A stretch of DNA of 64,000 nt from Lentzea albida (GTDB lineage: Bacteria > Actinomycetota > Actinomycetes > Mycobacteriales > Pseudonocardiaceae). Shown in pieces: positions 17,310-25,282 of this stretch. The number at the start of each line of letters is the position of its first letter. Position 1 is the stretch's first letter. The stretch lies in contig NZ_FOFV01000002.1 of NCBI RefSeq assembly GCF_900111005.1, forward strand, positions 186,001 to 250,000, read 5' to 3'. A model generated the notes under the pieces. That model saw only the letters and a program-made list of their open reading frames with translations, made no database searches and was not told the DNA's origin. A program made the position numbers and the translations under genes.

Positions 17310-17320
17310 TGGTCCAGACC
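17310..17320. promoter_or_regulatory. DasR-responsive element (dre-like)
   Basis: TGGTCCAGACC is a near-perfect match to the core of the DasR operator (TGGTCTAGACCA type), the GntR-family repressor of chitin and GlcNAc genes in streptomycetes. It lies 50 bp upstream of the chitinase start. The match implies repression lifted by glucosamine-6-phosphate; the dasR gene itself is not in the window. Confidence 0.75.
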
Positions 17321-17381
17321 TTTGCGTCAATACTCGATCACTGACGAAAGGTGTCAGTGAATCGGTTTAGCGTCCCGTTCC

Positions 17382-17828
17382 ATGAGCGAGAACGATTTCG
17401 ACTTCCTCCACGGACGGTGGCGCGTGGCCCACCGCAAGATCGCCGACATCCCCGGCCGCGGCACGGAGTGGGTCGAGTTCGAGACCGACGGCGAGGCCAG
17501 ACCCGTCCTGGGGGGCGCGGCGAACGTCGACACGATCCGAGCCGCCGACTGGGAGGGCCTGACGTTGCGTCAGTACGACCCGGTCGACGGCGTCTGGCGC
17601 ATCTGGTGGGCCTCCACCCGCGCTCCGGGCAGGCTCGACCCGCCGCTGGAGGGCAGGTTCACCGACGGGCACGGCGTGTTCTTCGGCGACGACGTGGTCG
17701 GCGGGCACGAGGTGAAGCTCCGGTTCGACTGGACCGCCGGCGCCGAGCCCGTGTGGGAGCAGCGGTTCTCCTACGACGGCGGCGAGACCTGGGAGACGAA
17801 CTGGGTCATGCGCTTCACCCGCGCCTGA
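17382..17828 (+). CDS. DUF1579-like hypothetical protein
   Basis: A 148-residue cytoplasmic protein with no signal peptide. It begins NDFDFLHGRWRVAHRKI and has a series of beta-strands ending in RFSYDGGETWETNWVMRFTR, the pattern of the DUF1579/lipocalin-like barrel family. Function is unknown; related barrels bind small hydrophobic molecules. The ATG lies 8 nt after TAGCGT. It diverges from the chitinase and converges with the DUF4396 gene. Confidence 0.75.
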   Translation: MSENDFDFLHGRWRVAHRKIADIPGRGTEWVEFETDGEARPVLGGAANVDTIRAADWEGLTLRQYDPVDGVWRIWWASTRAPGRLDPPLEGRFTDGHGVFFGDDVVGGHEVKLRFDWTAGAEPVWEQRFSYDGGETWETNWVMRFTRA

Positions 17829-17839
17829 GGCACCAGCCG

Positions 17840-18295
17840 TCAGTGGTGGTGCTGGTGGACGACCGCGTGGCCCTTGCCGCGCGAGATCATCCAGCGGTTC
17901 ACCGGCACCGTCACCACGAACGCGACGGCCAGCGAGAACACGAGCGCCGCCCAGAACACCCAGTTGCCCAGGCCCGCGTCCATCGCGCCGGGCACGAGCA
18001 GCATGACACCGTTGTCGACGACCTCCATCACGGCGATCGAGACCGTGTCCGCCGCCAGCGCCACCCCGAGCGCCGCCTTGAACGCGAGGCCGGAGCGCAG
18101 CACCGGGCGGATCGTCAGCGAGTAGCCGAACACGAACGCGAGCACCACGGCGAGCACGATCGTGGCGAGGTTGCCCCAGCCGAGCGCCGTGCCGATGACC
18201 ATGCCGAGCACCTCGCCGATCGCACAGCCGGTGAGGCAGTGCAGCGTCGCGGAGATCGCCTGCCTGGTCAGGCTCGCGGGAGCGTGGTGGTCCAT
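17840..18295 (-). CDS. DUF4396 membrane protein, copper-cluster type
   Basis: A 151-residue membrane protein with about four hydrophobic helices. It starts MDHHAPASLTRQAISATLHCLTGCAIGE, which carries His and Cys residues suited to metal binding, and ends in a His-rich tail (HAVVHQHHH). This matches DUF4396, often found next to copper-export genes. An AGGAGGACG ribosome binding site supports the start. It is divergent from the DUF6153 gene across a CsoR-like palindrome, so copper control is likely; direct transport is not shown. Confidence 0.82.
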   Translation of the reverse strand: MDHHAPASLTRQAISATLHCLTGCAIGEVLGMVIGTALGWGNLATIVLAVVLAFVFGYSLTIRPVLRSGLAFKAALGVALAADTVSIAVMEVVDNGVMLLVPGAMDAGLGNWVFWAALVFSLAVAFVVTVPVNRWMISRGKGHAVVHQHHH

Positions 18296-18324
18296 GTCGT
18301 CCTCCTCGAAGTCGAGCCGAACAA

Positions 18325-18339
18325 TACCCCTAGGGGGTA
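18325..18339. promoter_or_regulatory. CsoR-like copper operator
   Basis: TACCCCTAGGGGGTA lies between the divergent DUF4396 and DUF6153 genes. The core CCCCTAGGGG is a perfect palindrome, and the TACCCC...GGGGTA form matches operators of the copper sensor CsoR. It sits 30 bp from both start codons, a position suited to repress both promoters. csoR is not in the window. Confidence 0.7.
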
Positions 18340-18374
18340 CCCGTATCAAGCGATGCCGTCGTAGGGTGGGGCGC

Positions 18375-18701
18375 ATGACGAGACGACGGCTCACCCAGTG
18401 GGTGCTGCTGTGCGCGCTCGTCCTCGCCGTCGTCGGGATGCACCACGTCGCGGCGGCGGAAACCCCGCACGCCGCGCACACGGTCTCCCACCAGCAGGAA
18501 CAGCCGCACGAGCACGACCTGCTGCATCTGTGCCTAGCGGTCCTGGTCGCCGCGGCCGTCGTGCTGCTCGGCTGGTTCCTGGTGCGCACGGCGCTCCCCC
18601 TGCTCGCGGCCACCCGGTCCGAAGCGCCGCTGAGCACCCCGCAACGTCCGCCGCCGGGCGGAAGACAACTGCTCACGACTCTCTGCGTGCTGCGGAACTG
18701 A
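18375..18701 (+). CDS. DUF6153 family small membrane protein
   Basis: A 108-residue protein with an N-terminal helix (LLCALVLAVVGMHHVAA), a His-rich stretch with several H-x-H-type pairs (residues about 30-52), and a second helix from LLHLCLAVLVAAAVVLL. This matches DUF6153, commonly next to DUF305 genes in actinomycete copper loci. The ATG is 7 nt after TAGGGT with no Shine-Dalgarno. A DUF305 gene follows after 52 bp. A role in binding or sensing extracytoplasmic copper is inference. Confidence 0.8.
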   Translation: MTRRRLTQWVLLCALVLAVVGMHHVAAAETPHAAHTVSHQQEQPHEHDLLHLCLAVLVAAAVVLLGWFLVRTALPLLAATRSEAPLSTPQRPPPGGRQLLTTLCVLRN

Positions 18702-18753
18702 GTTCGTCAGTCCACTCAGCACTGTCCACAAACGCAGAGAGAAGAAGAATCCT

Positions 18754-19266
18754 GTGAAGAAGTCCCTCATCGGGGCTGTCATCGGCATGCTCGTTCTGAG
18801 CGCCTGTGGTGGTCCCGCGAACAACGCTGCCGACGTCACGTTCGCGCAGAGCATGGTCCCGCACCACGAACAGGCGCTGGACATGGCGAAGCTCGTGCCG
18901 TCCCGCAGCAGCGACGAGAAGGTGCGCGACCTGGCCGCGCGCATCGAGAAGGCCCAGGGCCCGGAGATCGCCCAGATGAACGAGTGGCTCCAGCAGTGGG
19001 GTGCCGAGCAGCACCAGAGCCACGAAGGTCACGACATGGCCGGGATGATGAGCGACGACGACATGGCACGGCTGGAGAAGGCGACCGGTCAGGAGTTCGA
19101 CCGGCTCTGGCTCGACATGATGGTCAAGCACCACGAGGGTGCCGTCGAGATGGCGAGGACCGAGCTCGCCGAGGGCGAGGACGAGGGCGCCAAGAAGCTC
19201 GCCCAGGCCATCGTGGACGGTCAGCAGAAGGAGATCGCTGAGATGAAGGATCTCCTGAAGGGCTAA
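18754..19266 (+). CDS. DUF305 copper-associated lipoprotein
   Basis: A 170-residue lipoprotein: signal peptide with lipobox LSAC (Cys at about 18), then a DUF305 domain of two helical halves. Each half carries a metal-binding-like motif, MVPHHEQALDMA and MMVKHHEGAVEMA, joined by a Met/His-rich stretch (HQSHEGHDMAGMM). The Met-His composition fits a ferritin-like copper-binding protein outside the membrane. The GTG start has a GAGAAGAAG ribosome binding site. The stop overlaps the convergent YdcF-like gene by 4 bp. Confidence 0.9.
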   Translation: MKKSLIGAVIGMLVLSACGGPANNAADVTFAQSMVPHHEQALDMAKLVPSRSSDEKVRDLAARIEKAQGPEIAQMNEWLQQWGAEQHQSHEGHDMAGMMSDDDMARLEKATGQEFDRLWLDMMVKHHEGAVEMARTELAEGEDEGAKKLAQAIVDGQQKEIAEMKDLLKG

Positions 19267-20258
19267 CCGATCTGGGTCAGCGCGAGCCCGCCCGCCATCA
19301 GCACGGCGCACGCCAGGCCGTGCACGACGGGATTGCGCACCAGGAGCGCCACGAACTCCCGCAGGAACGCGCTCGGCACGAAGTACCAGGCCGTGGGCGC
19401 GCCGATCACCTGCAGCCGCAGGCCCTGCTTGCGGGAGAGCACGGCGGTGCGGAACACGTGGTAGTTGTTCGTGACCGCGACGACCCGGCCGTTGAGACCC
19501 CGCTCGGCGAGCAACGCCTTGCTGTAGCGGAGGTTCTCCTCGGTCGTGGTCGCCTGGTCCTCCATCACGACGTCCTCGTCCGGTACGCCGCGCTCGAGGA
19601 GGTACCGGCGCATCGCGAACGCCTCGGACACCTGCTCGTCCGAGCCCTGGCCGCCGGACACGACGATCACCGGCGTCCGGCCTGCCTCGCGGTCGCGCCG
19701 GTACAGCCGCATCGCGCGGTCGAGGCGGTTCGCGAGGAGCTTCGGCACGCGGTCGCCGATCAGGCCGGCGCCGAGCACCACGATGCCGTCGAACCCGTGG
19801 CGGCGGCCCGTCCGGCCGTAGATCACCGAGTAGAGCAGCAGGCTCACGAACAGGAACGCGATGTAGGCCGACACCAGGAACAGGCCGATGGCGGAGCCGC
19901 GGACCCAGTCGTTGGGCTGGGTGATGCCCCACGCGAAGTAGACCATCTCCGCCAGCAGGGCCAGGCCCGCGAGCAACGACAGCAGGTTGCCCAGCGAGCG
20001 GCCCTCGCGGCGGACCATCACCACGCCGTTGGCGAGCAACGCCAGCGGGAGCAGCAGCAGGCCCAGCACCGCCACCACGAACGCGAGCAGCAGCGGCAGG
20101 CTGACCAGGGGGTTGTCCTGCCCGGCCTCCGCCAGCAGGAGCAGCAGCATCACCAGCGTGATGCCGAGCCAGACGGCGTTGCTCAGGCGGCGGCGGTCGC
20201 GCGCCACCCCGTAGACGAAGAAGGCGGCGGGGATCAGGAACAGCAGGCCGGCGAGCAC
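19263..20258 (-). CDS. YdcF/DUF218 family membrane protein
   Basis: A 331-residue protein with about six N-terminal hydrophobic helices (1-165), a DUF218/YdcF domain (about 170-300) with IVVLGAGLIG, PVIVVSGGQGSDE and AVTNNYHVFRTAVLSRK, and a final helix. The fold is the SanA/YdcF type, associated with envelope polysaccharide steps and vancomycin tolerance in other bacteria; the substrate here is unknown. The GTG start has only a weak ribosome binding site. It is probably the last gene of an operon with the two tiny genes and phosphotransferase upstream. Confidence 0.9.
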   Translation of the reverse strand: MLAGLLFLIPAAFFVYGVARDRRRLSNAVWLGITLVMLLLLLAEAGQDNPLVSLPLLLAFVVAVLGLLLLPLALLANGVVMVRREGRSLGNLLSLLAGLALLAEMVYFAWGITQPNDWVRGSAIGLFLVSAYIAFLFVSLLLYSVIYGRTGRRHGFDGIVVLGAGLIGDRVPKLLANRLDRAMRLYRRDREAGRTPVIVVSGGQGSDEQVSEAFAMRRYLLERGVPDEDVVMEDQATTTEENLRYSKALLAERGLNGRVVAVTNNYHVFRTAVLSRKQGLRLQVIGAPTAWYFVPSAFLREFVALLVRNPVVHGLACAVLMAGGLALTQIG

Positions 20259-20280
20259 CGGCCAAGGATAGTGCCGGTGA

Positions 20281-20472
20281 TCACCCGGTGCTGTCGGTGT
20301 TCTCCGGTTCGGTGTTCTCCGGCTTCGGGGCGGGCTTCGGCCGGGGCCTCAACGTGACCGCGCCCTTGGTGAGGTCGAGCGGACCGGTCTCCTCGTAGTC
20401 CTCGCCGGTGCCCGCGTCCGTCGCCTCACGCCGGACCTTGGGGCCCGGGAACAACTCACCCAACTGTCCCAT
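20281..20472 (-). CDS. Small DUF6191-like protein
   Basis: A 63-residue protein beginning MGQLGELFPGPKVRREATD and containing EETGPLDLTKGAVTLRPRP, which resembles the GPIDL-x-S-G-x-V motif of DUF6191. The C-terminal third is Pro/Lys/Glu-rich and disordered. Function is unknown. It lies 22 bp before the YdcF-like gene and 16 bp after a 50-residue membrane peptide gene, all on the same strand, so co-transcription is likely. Confidence 0.68.
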   Translation of the reverse strand: MGQLGELFPGPKVRREATDAGTGEDYEETGPLDLTKGAVTLRPRPKPAPKPENTEPENTDSTG

Positions 20473-20488
20473 GGCCCCGACCCTACCC

Positions 20489-20641
20489 TCAGAAGATGGC
20501 GATGAGCAGCACGATCAGGGCGATCGCGATGACGATCGGGATCCACATCGCACCCTGCGGCCTGCGGTAGTGCCTGCGGACCCGCTGCGTGCGGAACCAG
20601 CTGTAGGGGGCGCTGCGGCGGTGTTCGCGAACCCAGGGCAT
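20489..20641 (-). CDS. 50-residue single-helix membrane peptide
   Basis: An open frame of 50 codons, starting MPWVREHRRSAPYSWFRTQR and ending in one hydrophobic helix (MWIPIVIAIALIVLLIAIF, residues 32-50). The first 28 residues are Arg-rich, so the N-terminus should be cytoplasmic. AGGAGG lies 6 nt before the ATG, which strongly supports translation. It starts 23 bp after the phosphotransferase stop and ends 16 bp before the DUF6191-like gene. No known family is recognised. Confidence 0.78.
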   Translation of the reverse strand: MPWVREHRRSAPYSWFRTQRVRRHYRRPQGAMWIPIVIAIALIVLLIAIF

Positions 20642-20664
20642 CTCATCCTCCTGACGAGTGGCTG

Positions 20665-21402
20665 TTAGCGCGGGGTTACCCGGATTCCGAGGCGCTCCTG
20701 TACTCCAGCCAGACCAATTTCCGCGATCTCGGGATCACCGATGTCGTTGCCGTACAGGACTTCGTGCCACGGCCCCAGCTGGTGCCAGATCAACGCCCGC
20801 GCGCGCAGCTCGTCCGTGACCCCGTACGTCTCGGCCACCGCGCCCGCGAACTCCGGCGGGGTGGAGTGCAGTGCCCACGCGAGGTCGATCGCCGCGTCGC
20901 CGACGTGCAGGTCGCCGAAGTCGATCACGCCGGTGAGCACGCCGTCGCGGCCCAGCACGTGTTCGGGCCCGAGATCGCCGTGGACGAGCGTGTCCGCCGG
21001 CAGGCCGTCGACCTTCGCCAGCAGCTCCTCACCGCCGGGAACCCGCACCTCGGCCCGGAACCGCTCCACGGGCAACGCCCTCGGCTCAACGCCCAGCGCG
21101 ACCGCCTCGGAGACCGGGCACGCGTGCAGGGCGAGCAGGAACTCCCCCAGCTCACGGCCTTGGACTGCGTTGAGCGACTCCGGTTCGGCTCCCGGCACGA
21201 GCTCGTGCCGCACCACCACGGGATCGCGGGACACGACCACCGGCACCGGGACGGGCAGCGGCAGCCGGGGCGCGAGCCACGGCATCACCACCGACTCGCG
21301 CACGAGCTGCGGCCCGATCTCGGGGCGGCGCGGCCGCCGTTCCACCCAGCGCCCGCCGACCAGGACGGCCGTGCTGTCCCAGCCCTCACCGAGGTACGTC
21401 AC
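20665..21402 (-). CDS. Aminoglycoside phosphotransferase-family protein (APH)
   Basis: A 245-residue kinase-like protein of the APH/choline kinase fold. The catalytic loop is VHGDLGPEHVL (Asp in HGD, near 143) and the metal-binding loop is GVIDFGDLHVGD. The C-terminal helices contain RARALIWHQLGPWHEV. Family members phosphorylate aminoglycosides, macrolides or small metabolites; the substrate here is unknown. The N-lobe is short for the family, so the GTG start at 21402 could be late, but no earlier in-frame start is obvious. It probably leads the operon ending in the YdcF-like gene. Confidence 0.87.
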   Translation of the reverse strand: MTYLGEGWDSTAVLVGGRWVERRPRRPEIGPQLVRESVVMPWLAPRLPLPVPVPVVVSRDPVVVRHELVPGAEPESLNAVQGRELGEFLLALHACPVSEAVALGVEPRALPVERFRAEVRVPGGEELLAKVDGLPADTLVHGDLGPEHVLGRDGVLTGVIDFGDLHVGDAAIDLAWALHSTPPEFAGAVAETYGVTDELRARALIWHQLGPWHEVLYGNDIGDPEIAEIGLAGVQERLGIRVTPR

Positions 21403-21434
21403 GCGACCAGTGTGGACCGTGCAGAATCACCGGG

Positions 21435-22196
21435 GTGGCCGCCACCGTCTCCTCCAAGCTGCTGTCACTGCTCGGCACGTTCGACAGCGGGCACCGCCGC
21501 CAGACCCTGAGCGGCATCGCGCGGCGCTGCGGGCTCCCGGTCAGCACCACGCACCGGTTGCTCGCCGAGCTGACCGAGTGGGGCGCGGTGCGCAGGCTGG
21601 AGTCCGGCGAGTACGTGATCGGGCGGCGGATCTGGCGGCTCGGACTGCTGGCGGTCGGCGAGGTCGACCTCAGCCGGGTCGCCGAGCCGTTCCTGCACGA
21701 CATCCACGCGGCCACGCGGGCGGTCGTCCACCTGGCCGTGCGCGAGGGGACGGAGGTGCTGTACCTGGACCGGGTGTCGGGGCACGCGTCGGTGCCGATC
21801 GTGAGCACGACCGGCAGCAGGTTGCCGTTGCACTCGACCGGCGTGGGGAAGGTGTTGCTCGCGCACGCGCCCGCGGAGGTGCAGGAGGAGGTCCTCGCGC
21901 ACGGGCTGACGCGGATGACGGCCTTCACGGTCACCGAGCCGGGGCGGATGCGCGCGCAGCTGCACCGGATCCGGCGGGACGGGTACGCGCAGACGTTCGA
22001 GGAGATGACGCTCGGGGCGTGCAGCGTGGCCGTGCCGGTCGAGGTGGAGGGGCACGTCGTCGCGGCGCTCGGGATCGTCGTGCCGGACCTGCGCAACGTG
22101 CGGGCGCGGCTGGTGGCGGCGCTGCAGGTGGCGTCCAGGGGCATCGCGCGGATGCTGGAGCCGAGTTTCCACCCACCGGAAGCCGGGCTTGGATGA
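21435..22196 (+). CDS. IclR-family transcriptional regulator
   Basis: A 253-residue regulator. The N-terminal winged helix (about 5-70) has LSGIARRCGLPVSTTHRLLAELTEWGAV. The effector domain (about 80-245) has VLYLDRVSGHASV, LPLHSTGVGKVLLAH and the DGYAQTFEE-x-x-x-G signature, ending SVAVPVEVEGHVVAALGIVV. It lies 28 bp upstream of an aldehyde dehydrogenase on the same strand and probably controls it in response to an aromatic or related effector. It is divergent from the phosphotransferase operon. Confidence 0.94.
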   Translation: MAATVSSKLLSLLGTFDSGHRRQTLSGIARRCGLPVSTTHRLLAELTEWGAVRRLESGEYVIGRRIWRLGLLAVGEVDLSRVAEPFLHDIHAATRAVVHLAVREGTEVLYLDRVSGHASVPIVSTTGSRLPLHSTGVGKVLLAHAPAEVQEEVLAHGLTRMTAFTVTEPGRMRAQLHRIRRDGYAQTFEEMTLGACSVAVPVEVEGHVVAALGIVVPDLRNVRARLVAALQVASRGIARMLEPSFHPPEAGLG

Positions 22197-22210
22197 ACTT
22201 TCACCCACCG
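22166..22210 (+). promoter_or_regulatory. Direct repeat near the aldehyde dehydrogenase start
   Basis: TTTCCACCCACCG (22166-22178) and TTTCACCCACCG (22199-22210) are near-identical direct repeats 33 bp apart, one inside the end of the iclR gene and one just before the aldehyde dehydrogenase. Spacing of about three helical turns suits binding of an IclR dimer pair, but part of the likeness may be chance. Confidence 0.4.
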
Positions 22211-22224
22211 CTTGAATCTCGGAC

Positions 22225-23670
22225 GTGGCCAGCGACACTCGTGCACTTCTGATCGGCGGCGACAGCGTTCCGGCGCTGGACGGCCGCACCACCGACGACC
22301 TCAACCCCTTCACCGGTGAAGTCCACGCCGTCGTCGCGGCGGCGTCGCCCGCCGACGTCACGCGGGCCGTCGACGCGGCCGAGCGGGCCTTCCCCGAGTG
22401 GGCGGCCACGTCGCCGTCGGTGAAGCGCGGGATCCTGCTGCGCGCCGCGGACGCGTTGGAGGCGAGGACGCCGGAGGTCGTCGCGCTGATGGCGGCCGAG
22501 GTCGGTGGTGTCGGCGGCTGGGCCGGGTTCAACGTGATGCTGGCGGCGAACGTCCTGCGCGAGGCCGCCGCCGCGGTCACCCAGCCCGTCGGCGAGGTGC
22601 TGACTACGGAGGTGCCGGGCCAGCTGTCGCTCGCGGTCCGCGAACCGCTCGGCGTGGTCGCGGCCTTCGCGCCGTGGAACGCGCCGGTCATCCTGAGCAC
22701 GCGGGCCGTCGCCGCGCCGCTCGCCGCCGGGAACACCGTGGTGCTCAAGCCCAGCGAGGACGCGCCGATCGCGGCCGGGCTGCTGATCGCCGAGGTGCTG
22801 CACGAGGCCGGACTGCCCGCGGGCGTGCTGAACGTCGTGACGAACGCGCCCGAGGACGCCGCCGCCGTCGCCGAGGCGCTGATCACCGACCCCCGCGTGC
22901 GCGCCGTGAACTTCACCGGGTCCACCGAGGTCGGCCGGATCGTCGGAACCCTTGCCGCGCACCACCTCAAGCCCGCCGTGCTGGAACTCGGTGGCAAGAA
23001 CTCGTTGCTGGTGCTGGACGACGCGGACCTCGACCACGCCGTCGACGCGGCCACGTTCGGCGCCTTCCACAACGCGGGCCAGATCTGCATGTCGACGGAC
23101 CGCGTCCTGGTGCACCGCTCGGTGGCCGAGGAGTTCACCGCGAAGCTCGCCGCCAAGGTGGGCTCGCTGCCGCACGGCGACCCGGCCGACCCCGGCACCG
23201 TGATCGGCCCGGTGATCAACCCGCGCGCCGCCTCCCGCGTCGCCGCGCTGGTGGCCGAGGCGGTCGAGTCGGGCGCTCGGGTCCGTGCGGGCGGCAACGG
23301 TGGTGCGACGGTGCTGGACGAGGTCACGCCGCAGATGCGGGTGTTCCGGGAGGAGATCTTCGGCCCCGCCGTGGTCGTCGTGCCCGTCGCGGACGACGAC
23401 GAGGCCGTGGCCATCGCGAACGACACCGAGCACGGCCTCACCGCGGGCATCCTCACCGAGGACTCGCGGCGCGGACTCGGTCTCGCTCAACGGATCCGCA
23501 CCGGCATCGTGCACGTCGGCAACCAGACCGTGGACGACGAGCCGCAGGCGCCGTTCGGGGGCGTGAAGTCCAGCGGCTACGGCAGGTTCGGCGGCCGGTG
23601 GGGCATCGAGGCGTTCTCCGCGACCCGCTGGGTGACGGTCGCGAGCCGGCACGGCCACTTCCCGTTCTAG
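22225..23670 (+). CDS. NAD(P)-dependent aldehyde dehydrogenase, aromatic type
   Basis: A 481-residue ALDH-superfamily enzyme that oxidises an aldehyde to the acid. All key residues are present: Asn152 in PWNAPV, the Lys of VVLKPSE, the GSTEVG nucleotide loop, general base Glu254 in LELGGKN and catalytic Cys288 in NAGQICMS, plus EEIFGPAV near the C-terminus. The sequence is closest in style to vanillin/salicylaldehyde/benzaldehyde dehydrogenases, and an IclR regulator upstream supports an aromatic pathway; the exact substrate is inference. The GTG start has no strong ribosome binding site. A strong terminator follows. Confidence 0.92.
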   Translation: MASDTRALLIGGDSVPALDGRTTDDLNPFTGEVHAVVAAASPADVTRAVDAAERAFPEWAATSPSVKRGILLRAADALEARTPEVVALMAAEVGGVGGWAGFNVMLAANVLREAAAAVTQPVGEVLTTEVPGQLSLAVREPLGVVAAFAPWNAPVILSTRAVAAPLAAGNTVVLKPSEDAPIAAGLLIAEVLHEAGLPAGVLNVVTNAPEDAAAVAEALITDPRVRAVNFTGSTEVGRIVGTLAAHHLKPAVLELGGKNSLLVLDDADLDHAVDAATFGAFHNAGQICMSTDRVLVHRSVAEEFTAKLAAKVGSLPHGDPADPGTVIGPVINPRAASRVAALVAEAVESGARVRAGGNGGATVLDEVTPQMRVFREEIFGPAVVVVPVADDDEAVAIANDTEHGLTAGILTEDSRRGLGLAQRIRTGIVHVGNQTVDDEPQAPFGGVKSSGYGRFGGRWGIEAFSATRWVTVASRHGHFPF

Positions 23671-23680
23671 GGGTACGGGC

Positions 23681-23711
23681 GAGGCCCCCGACCACGGAGG
23701 TCGGGGGCCTC
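23681..23711. terminator. Bidirectional hairpin terminator
   Basis: GAGGCCCCCGACC and GGTCGGGGGCCTC form a perfect 13-bp stem with a 5-nt loop, 10 bp after the aldehyde dehydrogenase stop and 14 bp after the convergent MFS gene stop. It probably ends transcription from both sides; there is no T-run, as is common in actinomycetes. Confidence 0.85.
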
Positions 23712-23725
23712 GGCACACCAGCGGA

Positions 23726-25282
23726 TCAGTGGCCCGCGGCCATCTCCGCCGCCAGCCTGTCGTCACCGCTCGTCTCCTTGAGCGGCTTCTCCTTGATGAA
23801 CAGCACCGCCAGCAGCGCGAGCACCGCGAAAGGCACGCCCACCAGGAAGATCTCCGCGGTCGCCGTCGCGTAGATCTCGGCGATCACGGCCTTGATCTCG
23901 GGCGGCAGCACCGAGAGGTCCGGCACGGCGTGGCCGGACGCCTCGCCACCGGGCATCGCGCCGAACTTCTCCTCGCTCAGCGACGTGACCTTGTTGGCGA
24001 GCACGGCACCCAGGGCCGAGACACCGATCGCGCCGCCCAGGGAGCGGAAGAACGTCAGCGTCGAGGTGGTGGCGCCGAGGTCCTTGGCGGGCACGTCGTT
24101 CTGGGCGGCCAGGACCAGGTTCTGCATCATGAGACCCACGCCGACGCCGAGCACGAACATGTGCACGGACACCATGAACACCGACGTCTGCGCGGTGATC
24201 GTGGACAGCAGCAGCATGCCGCCGATCATGAACACGCCGCCGGAGACCAGGAAGGCCTTCCACTTGCCGTACTTCGTGATCAGCTGACCGGCCACGGTGG
24301 ACGAGACCAGCAGGCCGAAGATCAACGGCAGGCCGAGCAGACCGGCCTGGGTCGGTGTCTTGCCCAGCGAGAGCTGGAAGTACTGCGACAGGAAGACCGT
24401 GCCGCCGAACATCGCGATGCCGACCAGGGCGCTGGCGACGGTCGCGAGGGAGACGGTGCGGTTGCGGAAGATCGACAGCGGCACGATCGGGTCGTGCGCC
24501 TTGGCCTCGACGCGGACGGCGGCCACGAGCAGCAGCACGCCGAGCGTGACCAGGCCGGCGGTCCAGGCGGACGCCCACTCGAACTTCTGACCGGCGAGCG
24601 ACGACCAGATCAGCAGGGTCGAGACGCCGGACACGATCAGGAACGCACCCAGGTAGTCGATCTTCGTCTTCTCGTTGCGCACGACCGGCAGGTTCAGGGT
24701 GCGCTGCAGCATGTAGATCGCGGCGAGGGTGAACGGGATGCCGATGAAGAAGCACCAGCGCCAGCCGAGCCACGACGTGTCGACCAGCAGGCCGCCGATC
24801 AGCGGGCCCGCGACGGTGCCGACGCCGAACACCGCGCCGAACATGCCGGAGTACTTGCCGAGCTCGCGCGGCGGGATCATCGCCGCCATCACGATCGTCG
24901 CGAGCGCCGTGACGCCACCGGCGCCGAGGCCCTGCACGACGCGGCTGACGATGAGCATCTCGACGTTCTGCGAGAAGCCCGCGATCAGCGAGCCGGCGAC
25001 GAAGAGGCTCAGCGACGCCTGGATCAGCAGCTTGCGGCTGTAGAGGTCGGCGAGCTTGCCCCACAACGGCACGGTCGCGGTCATCGCGAGCAGTTCGGCC
25101 GTGACGATCCACGCGAAGATCGACTGCGAGCCCTTGAGCTCGGCGACGATGCGCGGCAGCGCGTTGGACACGATCGTGCTGGCCAGGATCGACACGAACA
25201 TGCCCATCATCAGGCCCCACATGGCCTGGACGACGTCGCGTCTGCTGTGGACCGGCGTCGCTTCAACGTCGGTGGTGGTCAT
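23726..25282 (-). CDS. DHA2-type MFS multidrug exporter
   Basis: A 14-helix MFS transporter of 518 residues, in the EmrB/QacA (DHA2) style. Helix 1 carries WGLMMGMFVSILASTIVSNALPRI, the inter-helix loop has LWGKLADLYSRKLL (motif A), and motif C appears in GAVFGVGTVAGPLIGGLLVD. The C-terminal extracytoplasmic loop (about 440-480) precedes the last helix. It likely exports drugs or secondary metabolites using the proton gradient. The ATG overlaps the TGA of the upstream TetR gene (ATGA), so the repressor and exporter are translationally coupled. Confidence 0.94.
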   Translation of the reverse strand: MTTTDVEATPVHSRRDVVQAMWGLMMGMFVSILASTIVSNALPRIVAELKGSQSIFAWIVTAELLAMTATVPLWGKLADLYSRKLLIQASLSLFVAGSLIAGFSQNVEMLIVSRVVQGLGAGGVTALATIVMAAMIPPRELGKYSGMFGAVFGVGTVAGPLIGGLLVDTSWLGWRWCFFIGIPFTLAAIYMLQRTLNLPVVRNEKTKIDYLGAFLIVSGVSTLLIWSSLAGQKFEWASAWTAGLVTLGVLLLVAAVRVEAKAHDPIVPLSIFRNRTVSLATVASALVGIAMFGGTVFLSQYFQLSLGKTPTQAGLLGLPLIFGLLVSSTVAGQLITKYGKWKAFLVSGGVFMIGGMLLLSTITAQTSVFMVSVHMFVLGVGVGLMMQNLVLAAQNDVPAKDLGATTSTLTFFRSLGGAIGVSALGAVLANKVTSLSEEKFGAMPGGEASGHAVPDLSVLPPEIKAVIAEIYATATAEIFLVGVPFAVLALLAVLFIKEKPLKETSGDDRLAAEMAAGH

